Source: a bacterium (lineage in GTDB: Bacteria > Bacillota > Bacilli > Lactobacillales > Streptococcaceae). Taken from it: a stretch of 38,817 nt of DNA. The notes under the pieces were generated by a model. It did not search any database. It worked only from the letters and a program-made list of their open reading frames with translations, and had not been told where the DNA came from. Shown here in pieces: positions 8,595 through 15,270 of this stretch. The position numbers and the translations under genes were made by a program. Positions within the stretch are counted from its first letter, which is position 1; every line of letters begins with the position of its first letter. The stretch lies in NCBI GenBank assembly GCA_905221035.1, contig CAJNBP010000014.1:1-38817 (forward strand), read 5' to 3'.

Positions 8595-9919
8595 GACGAA
8601 CAGGTTTATTTACAAAGATATTTATCTATACCTTCACGATTTTTAGTGTTCTGGTTATTTGCCTCCATTTAGCCATTTATTTTCTCTTTCCCTCGACTTA
8701 TCTGAGCCATCGTCAGGAAACAATTGGCCAGAAAGCGACAGCCATTGCCCAGTCCCTAGATGGAAAGGATAGGAAAAGTATAGAGCAAGTCTTAGACTTG
8801 TATTCCCAGACCAGTGAGATCAAGGGGGCAGTCAAAGGGGAGATGACCGAGGACAAGTTGGAAGTCAAGGACAGCCTTCCTCTGGATACAGATCGCCAGA
8901 CCACCTCCCTCTTTATCGAGGAACGGGAGGTGAAAACGCAAGATGGTAGTACTATGACTCTCCAGTTTCTGGCTTCAATGGACTTGCAAAAGGAAGCAGA
9001 GCAGATTAGTCTTCAATTTCTTCCCTATACCTTGTTGGCATCCTTTCTGATTTCTCTTTTGGTAGCCTACATCTATGCTCGGACCATTGTTGCCCCAATT
9101 TTGGAAATCAAGCGGGTGACCCGTCGGATGATGGATCTGGATGCTCAAGTGCGATTGCTCGTGGATTCTAAGGATGAGATTGGGGATCTCAAGGAACAAA
9201 TCAATAGCCTTTACCAGCACCTTTTAACTGTCATTGCGGACTTGCATGAAAAGAATGAAGCCATTCTCCAGCTTGAGAAAATGAAGGTTGAATTCCTACG
9301 AGGGGCTTCCCATGAACTAAAAACACCACTGGCTAGTTTGAAAATCCTAATCGAAAATATGAAAGAGAATATCGGCCGCTATAAAGATAGAGACCACTAT
9401 CTGGGAGTTGCCTTAGGGATTGTGGATGAGCTCAATCACCACGTTCTCCAGATACTTTCTCTCTCTTCTGTGCAGGAATTACGAGATGATAGGGAAATAA
9501 TAGATCTCCTCCAGATGACGCAAAGTCTAGTTCAAGATTATTCTTTGCTAGCAAAGGAGAGAGAACTTCAGATTGACAATAGTTTGAACCACCAGCAGGC
9601 TTATCTAAATCCATCTGTGATGAAATTGATTCTTTCTAACCTCATCAGCAATGCTATCAAGCACTCCATTCCAGGCGGCTTGGTCCGCATCGGAGAGAGA
9701 GAAGGGGAACTTTTTATCGAGAATAGCTGTAGTCCTGAAGAACAAGAAAAACTGGCTCAGTCTTTTTCTGATAATGCTAGTCGCAAGGCCAAGGGTTCTG
9801 GGATGGGGCTCTTTGTTGTTAAAAGTTTATTAGAACATGAAAAATTACCTTATCGGTTTGAGATGCAAGAGAATCGCTTAACCTTCTTTATAGTTTTTCC
9901 AAAAGTCGACCAAGACTAG
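8591..9919 (+). CDS. vncS: VncS, sensor histidine kinase
   Basis: A 442-residue membrane kinase. Transmembrane helices lie at about 10-33 and 146-165 and flank a 110-residue extracellular sensor. A HAMP segment, a dimerisation box with the phospho-accepting H241 in GASHELKTPLASLK, an N-box (NLISNAIKHS) and a G-box (GSGMGLFVVKSLL) follow. All catalytic motifs are present. It phosphorylates VncR. In pneumococcus it was named for its effect on vancomycin tolerance, and later reports disagree about that phenotype. Confidence 0.92.
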   Translation: MRRTGLFTKIFIYTFTIFSVLVICLHLAIYFLFPSTYLSHRQETIGQKATAIAQSLDGKDRKSIEQVLDLYSQTSEIKGAVKGEMTEDKLEVKDSLPLDTDRQTTSLFIEEREVKTQDGSTMTLQFLASMDLQKEAEQISLQFLPYTLLASFLISLLVAYIYARTIVAPILEIKRVTRRMMDLDAQVRLLVDSKDEIGDLKEQINSLYQHLLTVIADLHEKNEAILQLEKMKVEFLRGASHELKTPLASLKILIENMKENIGRYKDRDHYLGVALGIVDELNHHVLQILSLSSVQELRDDREIIDLLQMTQSLVQDYSLLAKERELQIDNSLNHQQAYLNPSVMKLILSNLISNAIKHSIPGGLVRIGEREGELFIENSCSPEEQEKLAQSFSDNASRKAKGSGMGLFVVKSLLEHEKLPYRFEMQENRLTFFIVFPKVDQD

Positions 9920-9940
9920 GGAGAGAAAAGGTTTACATAG

Positions 9941-10003
9941 ATGAAGCTAGAAGAAATTCAATCGAAACTGCGGGAAAAACTAGATTTTTTTGTCAAAAAG
10001 TGA
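9941..10003 (+). CDS. Possible 20-residue small ORF between vncS and fba
   Basis: ATG at 9941 to TGA at 10003 encodes a charged amphipathic peptide, MKLEEIQSKL then REKLDFFVKK. There is no strong ribosome site, and the stop overlaps the likely fba -10 element. It could be a remnant of a longer gene or chance. Confidence 0.25.
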   Translation: MKLEEIQSKLREKLDFFVKK

Positions 10004-10009
10004 TAAAAT
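10001..10009 (+). promoter_or_regulatory. Extended -10 promoter of fba
   Basis: TGATAAAAT is a TGN-extended -10 located 50 bases before the fba start. No convincing -35 is present, as often seen with extended -10 promoters. Confidence 0.5.
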
Positions 10010-10059
10010 GAACAATGTAAATGGGATGACCCATAAAAATATACAGGAGGCCTGATAAA

Positions 10060-10941
10060 ATGGCAATCGTTTCAGCAGAAAAATTTGTCCAAGCAGCTCG
10101 TGACAACGGTTATGCAGTTGGTGGATTTAACACAAACAACCTTGAGTGGACTCAAGCTATCTTGCGCGCAGCAGAAGCTAAAAAAGCTCCAGTTTTGATC
10201 CAAACTTCAATGGGTGCTGCTAAATACATGGGTGGTTACAAAGTTGCTCGCAACTTGATCGCTAACCTTGTTGAATCAATGGGTATCACTGTACCAGTAG
10301 CTATCCACCTTGACCACGGTCACTACGAAGATGCACTTGAGTGTATCCGAGTTGGTTATACTTCAGTTATGTTTGATGGTTCACACCTTCCAGTTGAAGA
10401 AAACCTTGAAAAAGCTCGTAAAGTTGTAGAATTTGCTCATGCAAATGGTGTATCAGTAGAAGCTGAAGTTGGTACTATCGGTGGTGAAGAAGACGGAATC
10501 ATCGGTGATGGTGAATTGGCTCCAATCGAAGACGCTAAAGCAATGGTTGAAACTGGTATCGACTTCTTGGCAGCTGGTATCGGTAACATCCACGGTCCTT
10601 ACCCAGAAAACTGGAAAGGTCTTCACCTTGATCACTTGCAAAAATTGACTGAAGCTGTTCCAGGATTCCCAATCGTATTGCACGGTGGTTCAGGTATTCC
10701 TGATGAGCAAATCCAAGCAGCTATCAAACTTGGTGTTGCGAAAGTTAACGTTAACACAGAATGCCAAATCGCATTCGCTAACGCAACTCGTAAATTTGCT
10801 CGTGACTACGAAGCAAACGAAGCAGAATACGACAAGAAAAAACTCTTCGACCCACGTAAATTCTTGGCTGACGGTGTAAAAGCTATCCAAGCATCAGTTG
10901 AAGAACGTATCGACGTATTCGGTTCAGAAGGTAAAGCTTAA
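10060..10941 (+). CDS. fba: Class II fructose-1,6-bisphosphate aldolase
   Basis: A 293-residue zinc enzyme that splits fructose 1,6-bisphosphate into dihydroxyacetone phosphate and glyceraldehyde 3-phosphate in glycolysis. Family motifs are complete: the metal-binding HLDHGH (83-88), EAEVGTIGGEEDG, GNIHGPYP, and the phosphate-binding VLHGGSG and VNVNTE segments. The start follows a strong AGGAGG site. Codon usage is that of a highly expressed gene (GGT, CTT, GTT, GCT rich), unlike the AT-rich island that follows. A strong terminator lies 25 bases after the stop, so it is monocistronic. Confidence 0.98.
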   Translation: MAIVSAEKFVQAARDNGYAVGGFNTNNLEWTQAILRAAEAKKAPVLIQTSMGAAKYMGGYKVARNLIANLVESMGITVPVAIHLDHGHYEDALECIRVGYTSVMFDGSHLPVEENLEKARKVVEFAHANGVSVEAEVGTIGGEEDGIIGDGELAPIEDAKAMVETGIDFLAAGIGNIHGPYPENWKGLHLDHLQKLTEAVPGFPIVLHGGSGIPDEQIQAAIKLGVAKVNVNTECQIAFANATRKFARDYEANEAEYDKKKLFDPRKFLADGVKAIQASVEERIDVFGSEGKA

Positions 10942-10966
10942 GAAGTTTGTAAAAGTTTGATATAAC

Positions 10967-10999
10967 AGGGTTTATCCGATTTGGATAACCCTTTTTTCT
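10967..10999 (+). terminator. fba terminator
   Basis: AGGGTTTATCC and GGATAACCCT form the stem around GATTT, followed by a run of six T. The native chromosomal sequence appears to end here and the decayed element begins. Confidence 0.92.
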
Positions 11000-11003
11000 T
11001 TGT

Positions 11004-11023
11004 TTTGCCACAAATTTGCCACA
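11004..11023 (+). repeat. TTTGCCACA direct repeat, possible attachment-site remnant
   Basis: TTTGCCACA occurs at 11004-11012 and 11015-11023, one helical turn apart. It lies between the fba terminator and an integrase-like C-terminus on the opposite strand, the usual position of an attachment site. The assignment is inferred from position only. Confidence 0.4.
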
Positions 11024-11024
11024 C

Positions 11025-11153
11025 TTATTTTGTTAACGAATCTAAAACAGGAATGATTAGATCTTTTGTTTTTTGTGTAACGTGCAAATAGATATCTGTA
11101 ACACGACTTCCTCTTGTGTGTACTATACGATCTTGAATTGCTTTGAAAAATGG
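11025..11153 (-). pseudogene. C-terminal remnant of a tyrosine recombinase (integrase)
   Basis: Read on the minus strand, an open frame of about 43 codons ends with a TAA at 11025-11027. It contains SRVTDIYLHVTQKTK, which resembles the end of phage/ICE integrases, where the catalytic tyrosine sits in T-x-x-Y-x-H-V. The frame meets the umuC fragment head to head at about 11150, so the rest of the gene is gone. The match rests on a short motif and could be wrong, but its place beside the TTTGCCACA repeats fits. Confidence 0.5.
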
Positions 11154-11589
11154 CAGAACAGGTCGCTATTCGTCTTAGACGAGCAGGTAAGAAACCACCT
11201 GTTGTCTCTATTCATGTAGGCTATTCCAAATAGGAAAATAAAAAATCAATCAACTCACAAAAAAGATTGAACCAACTAATTAGACGGGTATGCTAACTAA
11301 TGTGGTTTTACAGTTATTTCATAAGAAATACAGTTCAGGTGCCGTAAGGAACGTTGCCGTCAACTATTCAGGTCTAGCGAATGAATCGTTTGGACTAGTT
11401 TCTTTATTTGATAATGTTGAAAAAATAGAAAAAGAAGAAAGGCTCCAATCAGCGATTGACAGCATCCGAGATCAGTTTGGGTTCTCTTCACTTTTAAAAG
11501 CCAATGCTCTTGAGTCAGCATCAAGAAGCATTGTTAGAAGTAAACTAATCGGAGGTCATTCTGCTGGTGGACTAGATGGTTTAAAATGA
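11150..11589 (+). pseudogene. umuC: UmuC-like Y-family DNA polymerase, C-terminal fragment, degraded
   Basis: The conceptual product runs MAEQVAIRLRRAGKK, VVSIHVGYSK, then SSGAVRNVAVNYSGL, and ends in KLIGGHSAGGLDGLK, as in mobile-element UmuC/ImpB proteins of streptococci. It has lost its catalytic N-terminal part and carries three lesions: TAG at 11231, a frameshift in the six-A run at 11259-11264, and TAG at 11281. The last open part is 11290-11589. Its stop overlaps the ATG of the yolD-like remnant, preserving the original operon overlap. It cannot make an active polymerase. Confidence 0.85.
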
Positions 11590-11825
11590 TTGAACGTTCA
11601 TATTTGCCCTACCAGTCTGCCCGAGAATATCAAGATTCAGGTATTCAAAAGTGAATGGGCTTCTTTTTATCTGAACATACCACGTCACTAGGAGAAGAGA
11701 AATATCGTGTCGATTTAACTAGTGACTTAAACATAACAGAAAAATTATTGTTACTTTCTCAGCTTTATGTTGAGAATTTAAAGGGTCGCTTTATAGTCAA
11801 ACAAAAAACTCAAAAAAAGCCTTAA
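11586..11825 (+). pseudogene. YolD-like protein gene with premature stop
   Basis: 79 codons starting MIERSYLPYQSAREYQ. An in-frame TGA at 11652 sits where a Trp (TGG) would fit before MGFFLSEHT. The frame then continues to TAA at 11823. YolD-like proteins commonly accompany UmuC-type polymerases in Firmicutes, and the 4-base overlap with umuC agrees. A single-base change explains the stop. Family assignment is from memory of streptococcal umuC operons. Confidence 0.65.
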
Positions 11826-11842
11826 TTGGGGAGGAGGGGGAA

Positions 11843-11947
11843 ATTGCAGTAAAGGAAATATCACTCAAAACACCTGAAGGATACCAACTAGTTGAAGTAG
11901 AAGTCATCCTGGACATTCAACTATTAGAAGAGGTTGTCTATGAGTAG
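11843..11947 (+). pseudogene. Small umuC-operon ORF lacking a normal start codon
   Basis: After a very strong GGGGAGGAGGGGG ribosome site, the frame begins ATT-GCA-GTA instead of ATG. It encodes about 34 residues, IAVKEISLKTPEGYQLVEVE onward, ending with TAG at 11945. It overlaps the next gene by 8 bases. Either the start codon was lost (ATG to ATT) or a rare ATT start is used. The rest of the decayed operon favours loss. Confidence 0.5.
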
Positions 11948-12218
11948 AAAAGAACTCTATGAGAATAAATTTCAGATGGACTATTTCTCAGATAACTATA
12001 TTCGATTTGAAGAAGATTTTCCAAAATACTCAGCAATAGACATACCATTTACTTTTCTAGTTGATGATATTCTCAGAACTATGTCTATGAATCAGAAAAA
12101 CTACTTCAAATTAAACAAAGAAAATTCCAAAGATGGACGGAATCATTATTTTTATTTTGAAGTTAGTGAAAATCAATTAATAAGAAAGTTGAATTATATA
12201 AATGTGCAAAGAAAGTAG
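11940..12218 (+). CDS. DUF5960-like hypothetical protein
   Basis: A 92-residue acidic, aromatic-rich protein starting MSRKELYENKF at an ATG 6 bases after AGAGG; an in-frame TTG at 11934 lies too close to that site. It has no signal peptide or membrane segment. It resembles small proteins (DUF5960, from memory) that follow umuC in streptococcal mobile elements. It looks open, but the C-terminus (KLNYINVQRK) runs into a palindrome at the border of the restriction operon and may be truncated or replaced. No function can be assigned. Confidence 0.6.
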   Translation: MSRKELYENKFQMDYFSDNYIRFEEDFPKYSAIDIPFTFLVDDILRTMSMNQKNYFKLNKENSKDGRNHYFYFEVSENQLIRKLNYINVQRK

Positions 12219-12249
12219 CGAATTTTCAAGTAATTTGCTGCTTTCTTTG
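12207..12249 (+). other. Inverted repeat at the border of the restriction operon
   Basis: CAAAGAAAGTAGC (12207-12219) pairs with GCTGCTTTCTTTG (12237-12249): 13 bp with one G.T wobble and a 17-base loop. It overlaps the stop of the preceding gene and ends at the -10 box of the restriction operon. No T-run follows on either strand, so it does not look like a simple terminator; an operator or element boundary is possible. Confidence 0.7.
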
Positions 12250-12256
12250 ATATAAT
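12248..12256 (+). promoter_or_regulatory. Extended -10 promoter of the restriction operon
   Basis: TGATATAAT is a perfect extended -10. It overlaps the upstream ATG at 12255, which rules that codon out and supports the start at 12288, 8 bases after AAGGAAG. Confidence 0.7.
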
Positions 12257-12287
12257 GGGAGATGAAAAACTTAAGGAAGTGAAAAAC

Positions 12288-14249
12288 ATGGCGAACGAAG
12301 CAACGGCAACTGACCAATATGTCAGAAGAGAAATAGAAAAATTTGGTGTCCGATATGATGAGCAAGGCTCTTCTCATCCAGAAATTTCTAAAGCACTAAA
12401 AGGAGCTAGTAAGCAAGGAAAATCTGGAATTGGAAAACCTGAATTTGTAATGCAAATTTCAGATTACCTTGTTGTGATTGAGGATAAAAGAGATAACGAT
12501 AAACTTATCAATCTTACTGATGATGGTTCTATTGCTAAAGATATCCCATCTTTGTCAGGTTATGCAGTTAATGGTGCAGTACACTATGCAAACCATATTG
12601 TAACGAAAACAAGCTCTTTTGATGAAGTAATAGCAATAGGTGTTACAGGGGATGAAGAATTTCATAATATTCAACCAATTTTTGTTTCTGTAAGTGATAA
12701 AGGGATTACTGAAAAGCCTCTTCCAAAGCTTAGCAGTTTACAAGAACTTCATCCAGATAACATCAATGAATGGTATTCAGTAAATGTACTTGAAGATTAT
12801 ACTATTGAGCAAAAACGTATCTTTGAATTGCAAAATGTTTCCAAAGAATTACATGAAGATTTGCGGAACTACGCATCGCTCGAAGGAGAGAATAAAGCAA
12901 CGGTAATTTCTGCAATTCTTTTAGCACTTAATGAGGAAGATTTTGATATCAAAAAATTAACGGGTAATAAGTATTCTAAAAAACCTGATGGCACAGAGGA
13001 TACGACAAAGCCAGTAATTGATAATGATGGAATGAGAATTCTAAAATCAGTTAAGGACTACATTGCATCCGAAGGTGTTATGCCAGAAGACAAGGTCAGT
13101 ATTCTTCTAAATAAGTTCTCGTTTTTAGCAACGAATGTTCGACTAAATGAAAAAAACGAGACGTTAGGAGTTACACCGCTTCATTATTTTACTAAAAAAC
13201 TACAAGATAAAGTTATTCACCATTTTAAACAAAATACAGACTATGATATTCTGGGCAATTTTTATGGTGAGTTTGTAAAATATGGAGGCAGTGATGGGAA
13301 TGGTCTTGGAATTGTTTTGACACCTCATCATATTACAACTCTTATGACGGAATTGATTGATGTGTTACCAACTGATTACGTGTTAGATCCTGCCTGCGGT
13401 AGTGGCGCTTTTTTGATTTCTGCAATGAATAGAATGACTAAGCTAGCAAAAGATGAGGATGAAATCAAACATATTAAGCAACATCAATTACTGGGGATAG
13501 AGTTGCAGGAAAAGATGTTCACCGTAGCGACAACAAACATGATTTTACGAGGTGATGGCAAAAGTAATCTACAGCTAAATGATATGTTTTCTGTTACTGG
13601 TGAAGATATGCAAAAGCAGAAAGTAAATAAAATCTTATTTAATCCACCATATTCTCAAGGGAAAACAGATAAGACCTTGACAGAAATCAATTTTATTCGC
13701 CATGCTTTAGATATGCTAGTGACTGGTGGGAAACTAGCAGTGATTGTCCCTCAATCAACTATGGTTGGTAAATCTAAAGAAGAAAAGGAATACAAGAAAA
13801 AAATTCTTGAAAAACATACTTTAGATATGGTAATTACTGTAAATAAAGATACATTTCATGGTGTAGGTACTAATACTGTTATCGCAGTTTTTGAGGCAGG
13901 AAAACCGCATGATATTGAACGAAAAAAAGTTAAGTTTATAAACTTTGAAGAAGATGAATTTGTTGTGAAAAGACACATTGGTCTCGTTGATAGTGGCAAA
14001 GCTAAGGAGAGGAGGAATTTCCTGTTTGATGTTATCAATGGAAATGAGGATAATTACACAACTAAGTTTATGGTGAAATCATCCATTCAACCTGAAGACG
14101 AGTGGCTACATAGTTTTTACTATTTTAACGATGAGATACCAAGTGAAGCCGATTTTGAAAAAACAATTGCAGATTATCTGAGTTTTCAATTTGATATGTA
14201 TGCTCATGGTAGAGGATATTTATTTGAGGTAAATAATGATAAGAAATAA
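12288..14249 (+). CDS. BcgI-like type IIB nuclease/N6-adenine methyltransferase subunit
   Basis: A 653-residue fusion. The N-terminus carries a PD-(D/E)XK-type centre: P51-E52, then E65-D66-K67 in VVIEDKRD. A helical region follows, then a gamma-class N6-adenine methyltransferase with the AdoMet-binding DPACGSGAF (D367 onward) and catalytic NPPY (452-455). Ordinary HsdM lacks the nuclease part. The BcgI A subunit (about 640 residues) has this same nuclease plus methylase layout and works with a separate specificity subunit of about 340 residues; the next gene is that size. It overlaps that gene by 14 bases. Expected role: methylate host DNA and cut unmodified DNA on both sides of a bipartite site. 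A type I or solitary methylase role is less likely given the EDK motif. Confidence 0.8.
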   Translation: MANEATATDQYVRREIEKFGVRYDEQGSSHPEISKALKGASKQGKSGIGKPEFVMQISDYLVVIEDKRDNDKLINLTDDGSIAKDIPSLSGYAVNGAVHYANHIVTKTSSFDEVIAIGVTGDEEFHNIQPIFVSVSDKGITEKPLPKLSSLQELHPDNINEWYSVNVLEDYTIEQKRIFELQNVSKELHEDLRNYASLEGENKATVISAILLALNEEDFDIKKLTGNKYSKKPDGTEDTTKPVIDNDGMRILKSVKDYIASEGVMPEDKVSILLNKFSFLATNVRLNEKNETLGVTPLHYFTKKLQDKVIHHFKQNTDYDILGNFYGEFVKYGGSDGNGLGIVLTPHHITTLMTELIDVLPTDYVLDPACGSGAFLISAMNRMTKLAKDEDEIKHIKQHQLLGIELQEKMFTVATTNMILRGDGKSNLQLNDMFSVTGEDMQKQKVNKILFNPPYSQGKTDKTLTEINFIRHALDMLVTGGKLAVIVPQSTMVGKSKEEKEYKKKILEKHTLDMVITVNKDTFHGVGTNTVIAVFEAGKPHDIERKKVKFINFEEDEFVVKRHIGLVDSGKAKERRNFLFDVINGNEDNYTTKFMVKSSIQPEDEWLHSFYYFNDEIPSEADFEKTIADYLSFQFDMYAHGRGYLFEVNNDKK

Positions 14250-15267
14250 AAAATGGGGAACCTTTTTACTAGGTGATGAAAAAGTTTTTACACTTCATCC
14301 GACATTGAATGGAATAGATAAAAATAAACTAATTGATGATGGTGAAAAAAATTTTCCATATATTACTCGCTCAAAAAGTAACAATGGATTAGATATGTTT
14401 GTATCCAAACAATCATCTCCAATAAATAAGGGAAATGTTATCATAATTGGTTTGGATACTCAAACAGTTTTTTACCAAGAAGCGGATTTTTATACTGGTC
14501 AAAACGTCCAACTTCTCTATAATGAATATTTAAATAAAAATGTTGCAATGTTTTTGATTCCTATTATTAAGAAACAATTAGAGGTTTTGAACTGGGGAGG
14601 GAATGGAGCAACTTTAGGTAGACTTAAGAAAAAAAGAGTGTCTCTACCAATTACAGATCTTGGCTTTCCTGATTGGAATTTTATGGGAGAATATGTTCAA
14701 ACCAAATTAAATAAGATCAATCATAATTATCAGCTTCCTAAACAGCATGTAATTACTGATTTTAGAGAATTAGACGAAGTTGAGTGGGGAGAGTTTTTAA
14801 TATCGGACTATTTTGATGTTAATAAAGAAAGAGGAAGTGAAAGCAACATGGATTCTTTAGCAAAAGGAAACGTACCTTTAATTTCTGCTAGAAAATTTGG
14901 AAATGGTCTAAAGGGATTCGTTGAAACTGAACCGCGAAAAATTAAATCGTCAAATGTGATCACTTGGAATAAAGATGGTGATGGTGGAGCTGGATTAGCT
15001 TATTATCAAGAATTTAAGTTTGCAGTTGATTCACATGTGTTTGTCCTATATGCAAAATTTCCTGCCAATAAATACAATCAATTATTTATTGTTACTTTAC
15101 TTTCTAAATATAAGGAGATTTTTAATCATGGTAGGGCAAATTCCTTATCAAGGTATAAAGCTGAAAAAATAATGTTACCAATTAAAGATGGCTTGCCTGA
15201 TTTTGTCTTCATGGAACAATACATGAAGCGAATGGAAAATCGCATAATACAAAAGATGGAACAATAA
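14236..15267 (+). CDS. Type IIB/type I-like specificity (S) subunit
   Basis: A 343-residue protein built from two homologous halves. Each starts with a W-G-x-F-L motif (KKWGTFLLGD at W7, VEWGEFLISD at W184) and ends with a G-F/L-P-D-x-x-F-M motif plus a helix (FMGEYVQTKL, FMEQYMKRME). Between them lie two target-recognition domains, with FPYITRSKSNNGLDMFV-like and VPLISARKFGNGLKGFV-like segments. This is the S-subunit plan for a bipartite DNA site. The length is close to BcgI B and shorter than many type I HsdS proteins. The recognition sequence cannot be predicted by eye. Translation is coupled to the upstream gene. Confidence 0.85.
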   Translation: MIRNKKWGTFLLGDEKVFTLHPTLNGIDKNKLIDDGEKNFPYITRSKSNNGLDMFVSKQSSPINKGNVIIIGLDTQTVFYQEADFYTGQNVQLLYNEYLNKNVAMFLIPIIKKQLEVLNWGGNGATLGRLKKKRVSLPITDLGFPDWNFMGEYVQTKLNKINHNYQLPKQHVITDFRELDEVEWGEFLISDYFDVNKERGSESNMDSLAKGNVPLISARKFGNGLKGFVETEPRKIKSSNVITWNKDGDGGAGLAYYQEFKFAVDSHVFVLYAKFPANKYNQLFIVTLLSKYKEIFNHGRANSLSRYKAEKIMLPIKDGLPDFVFMEQYMKRMENRIIQKMEQ

Positions 15268-15270
15268 CAC

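Noticed and set aside
10945..11025. Intact attachment site or tRNA target at the fba 3' end
   Set aside because: Only the short TTTGCCACA repeat is present. No tRNA gene and no second copy were seen at the other end of the island, so it is reported only as a possible remnant.
12255..12287. Upstream ATG for the nuclease/methylase gene
   Set aside because: It lies within the -10 box TATAAT. The ATG at 12288 has a well-spaced AAGGAAG.
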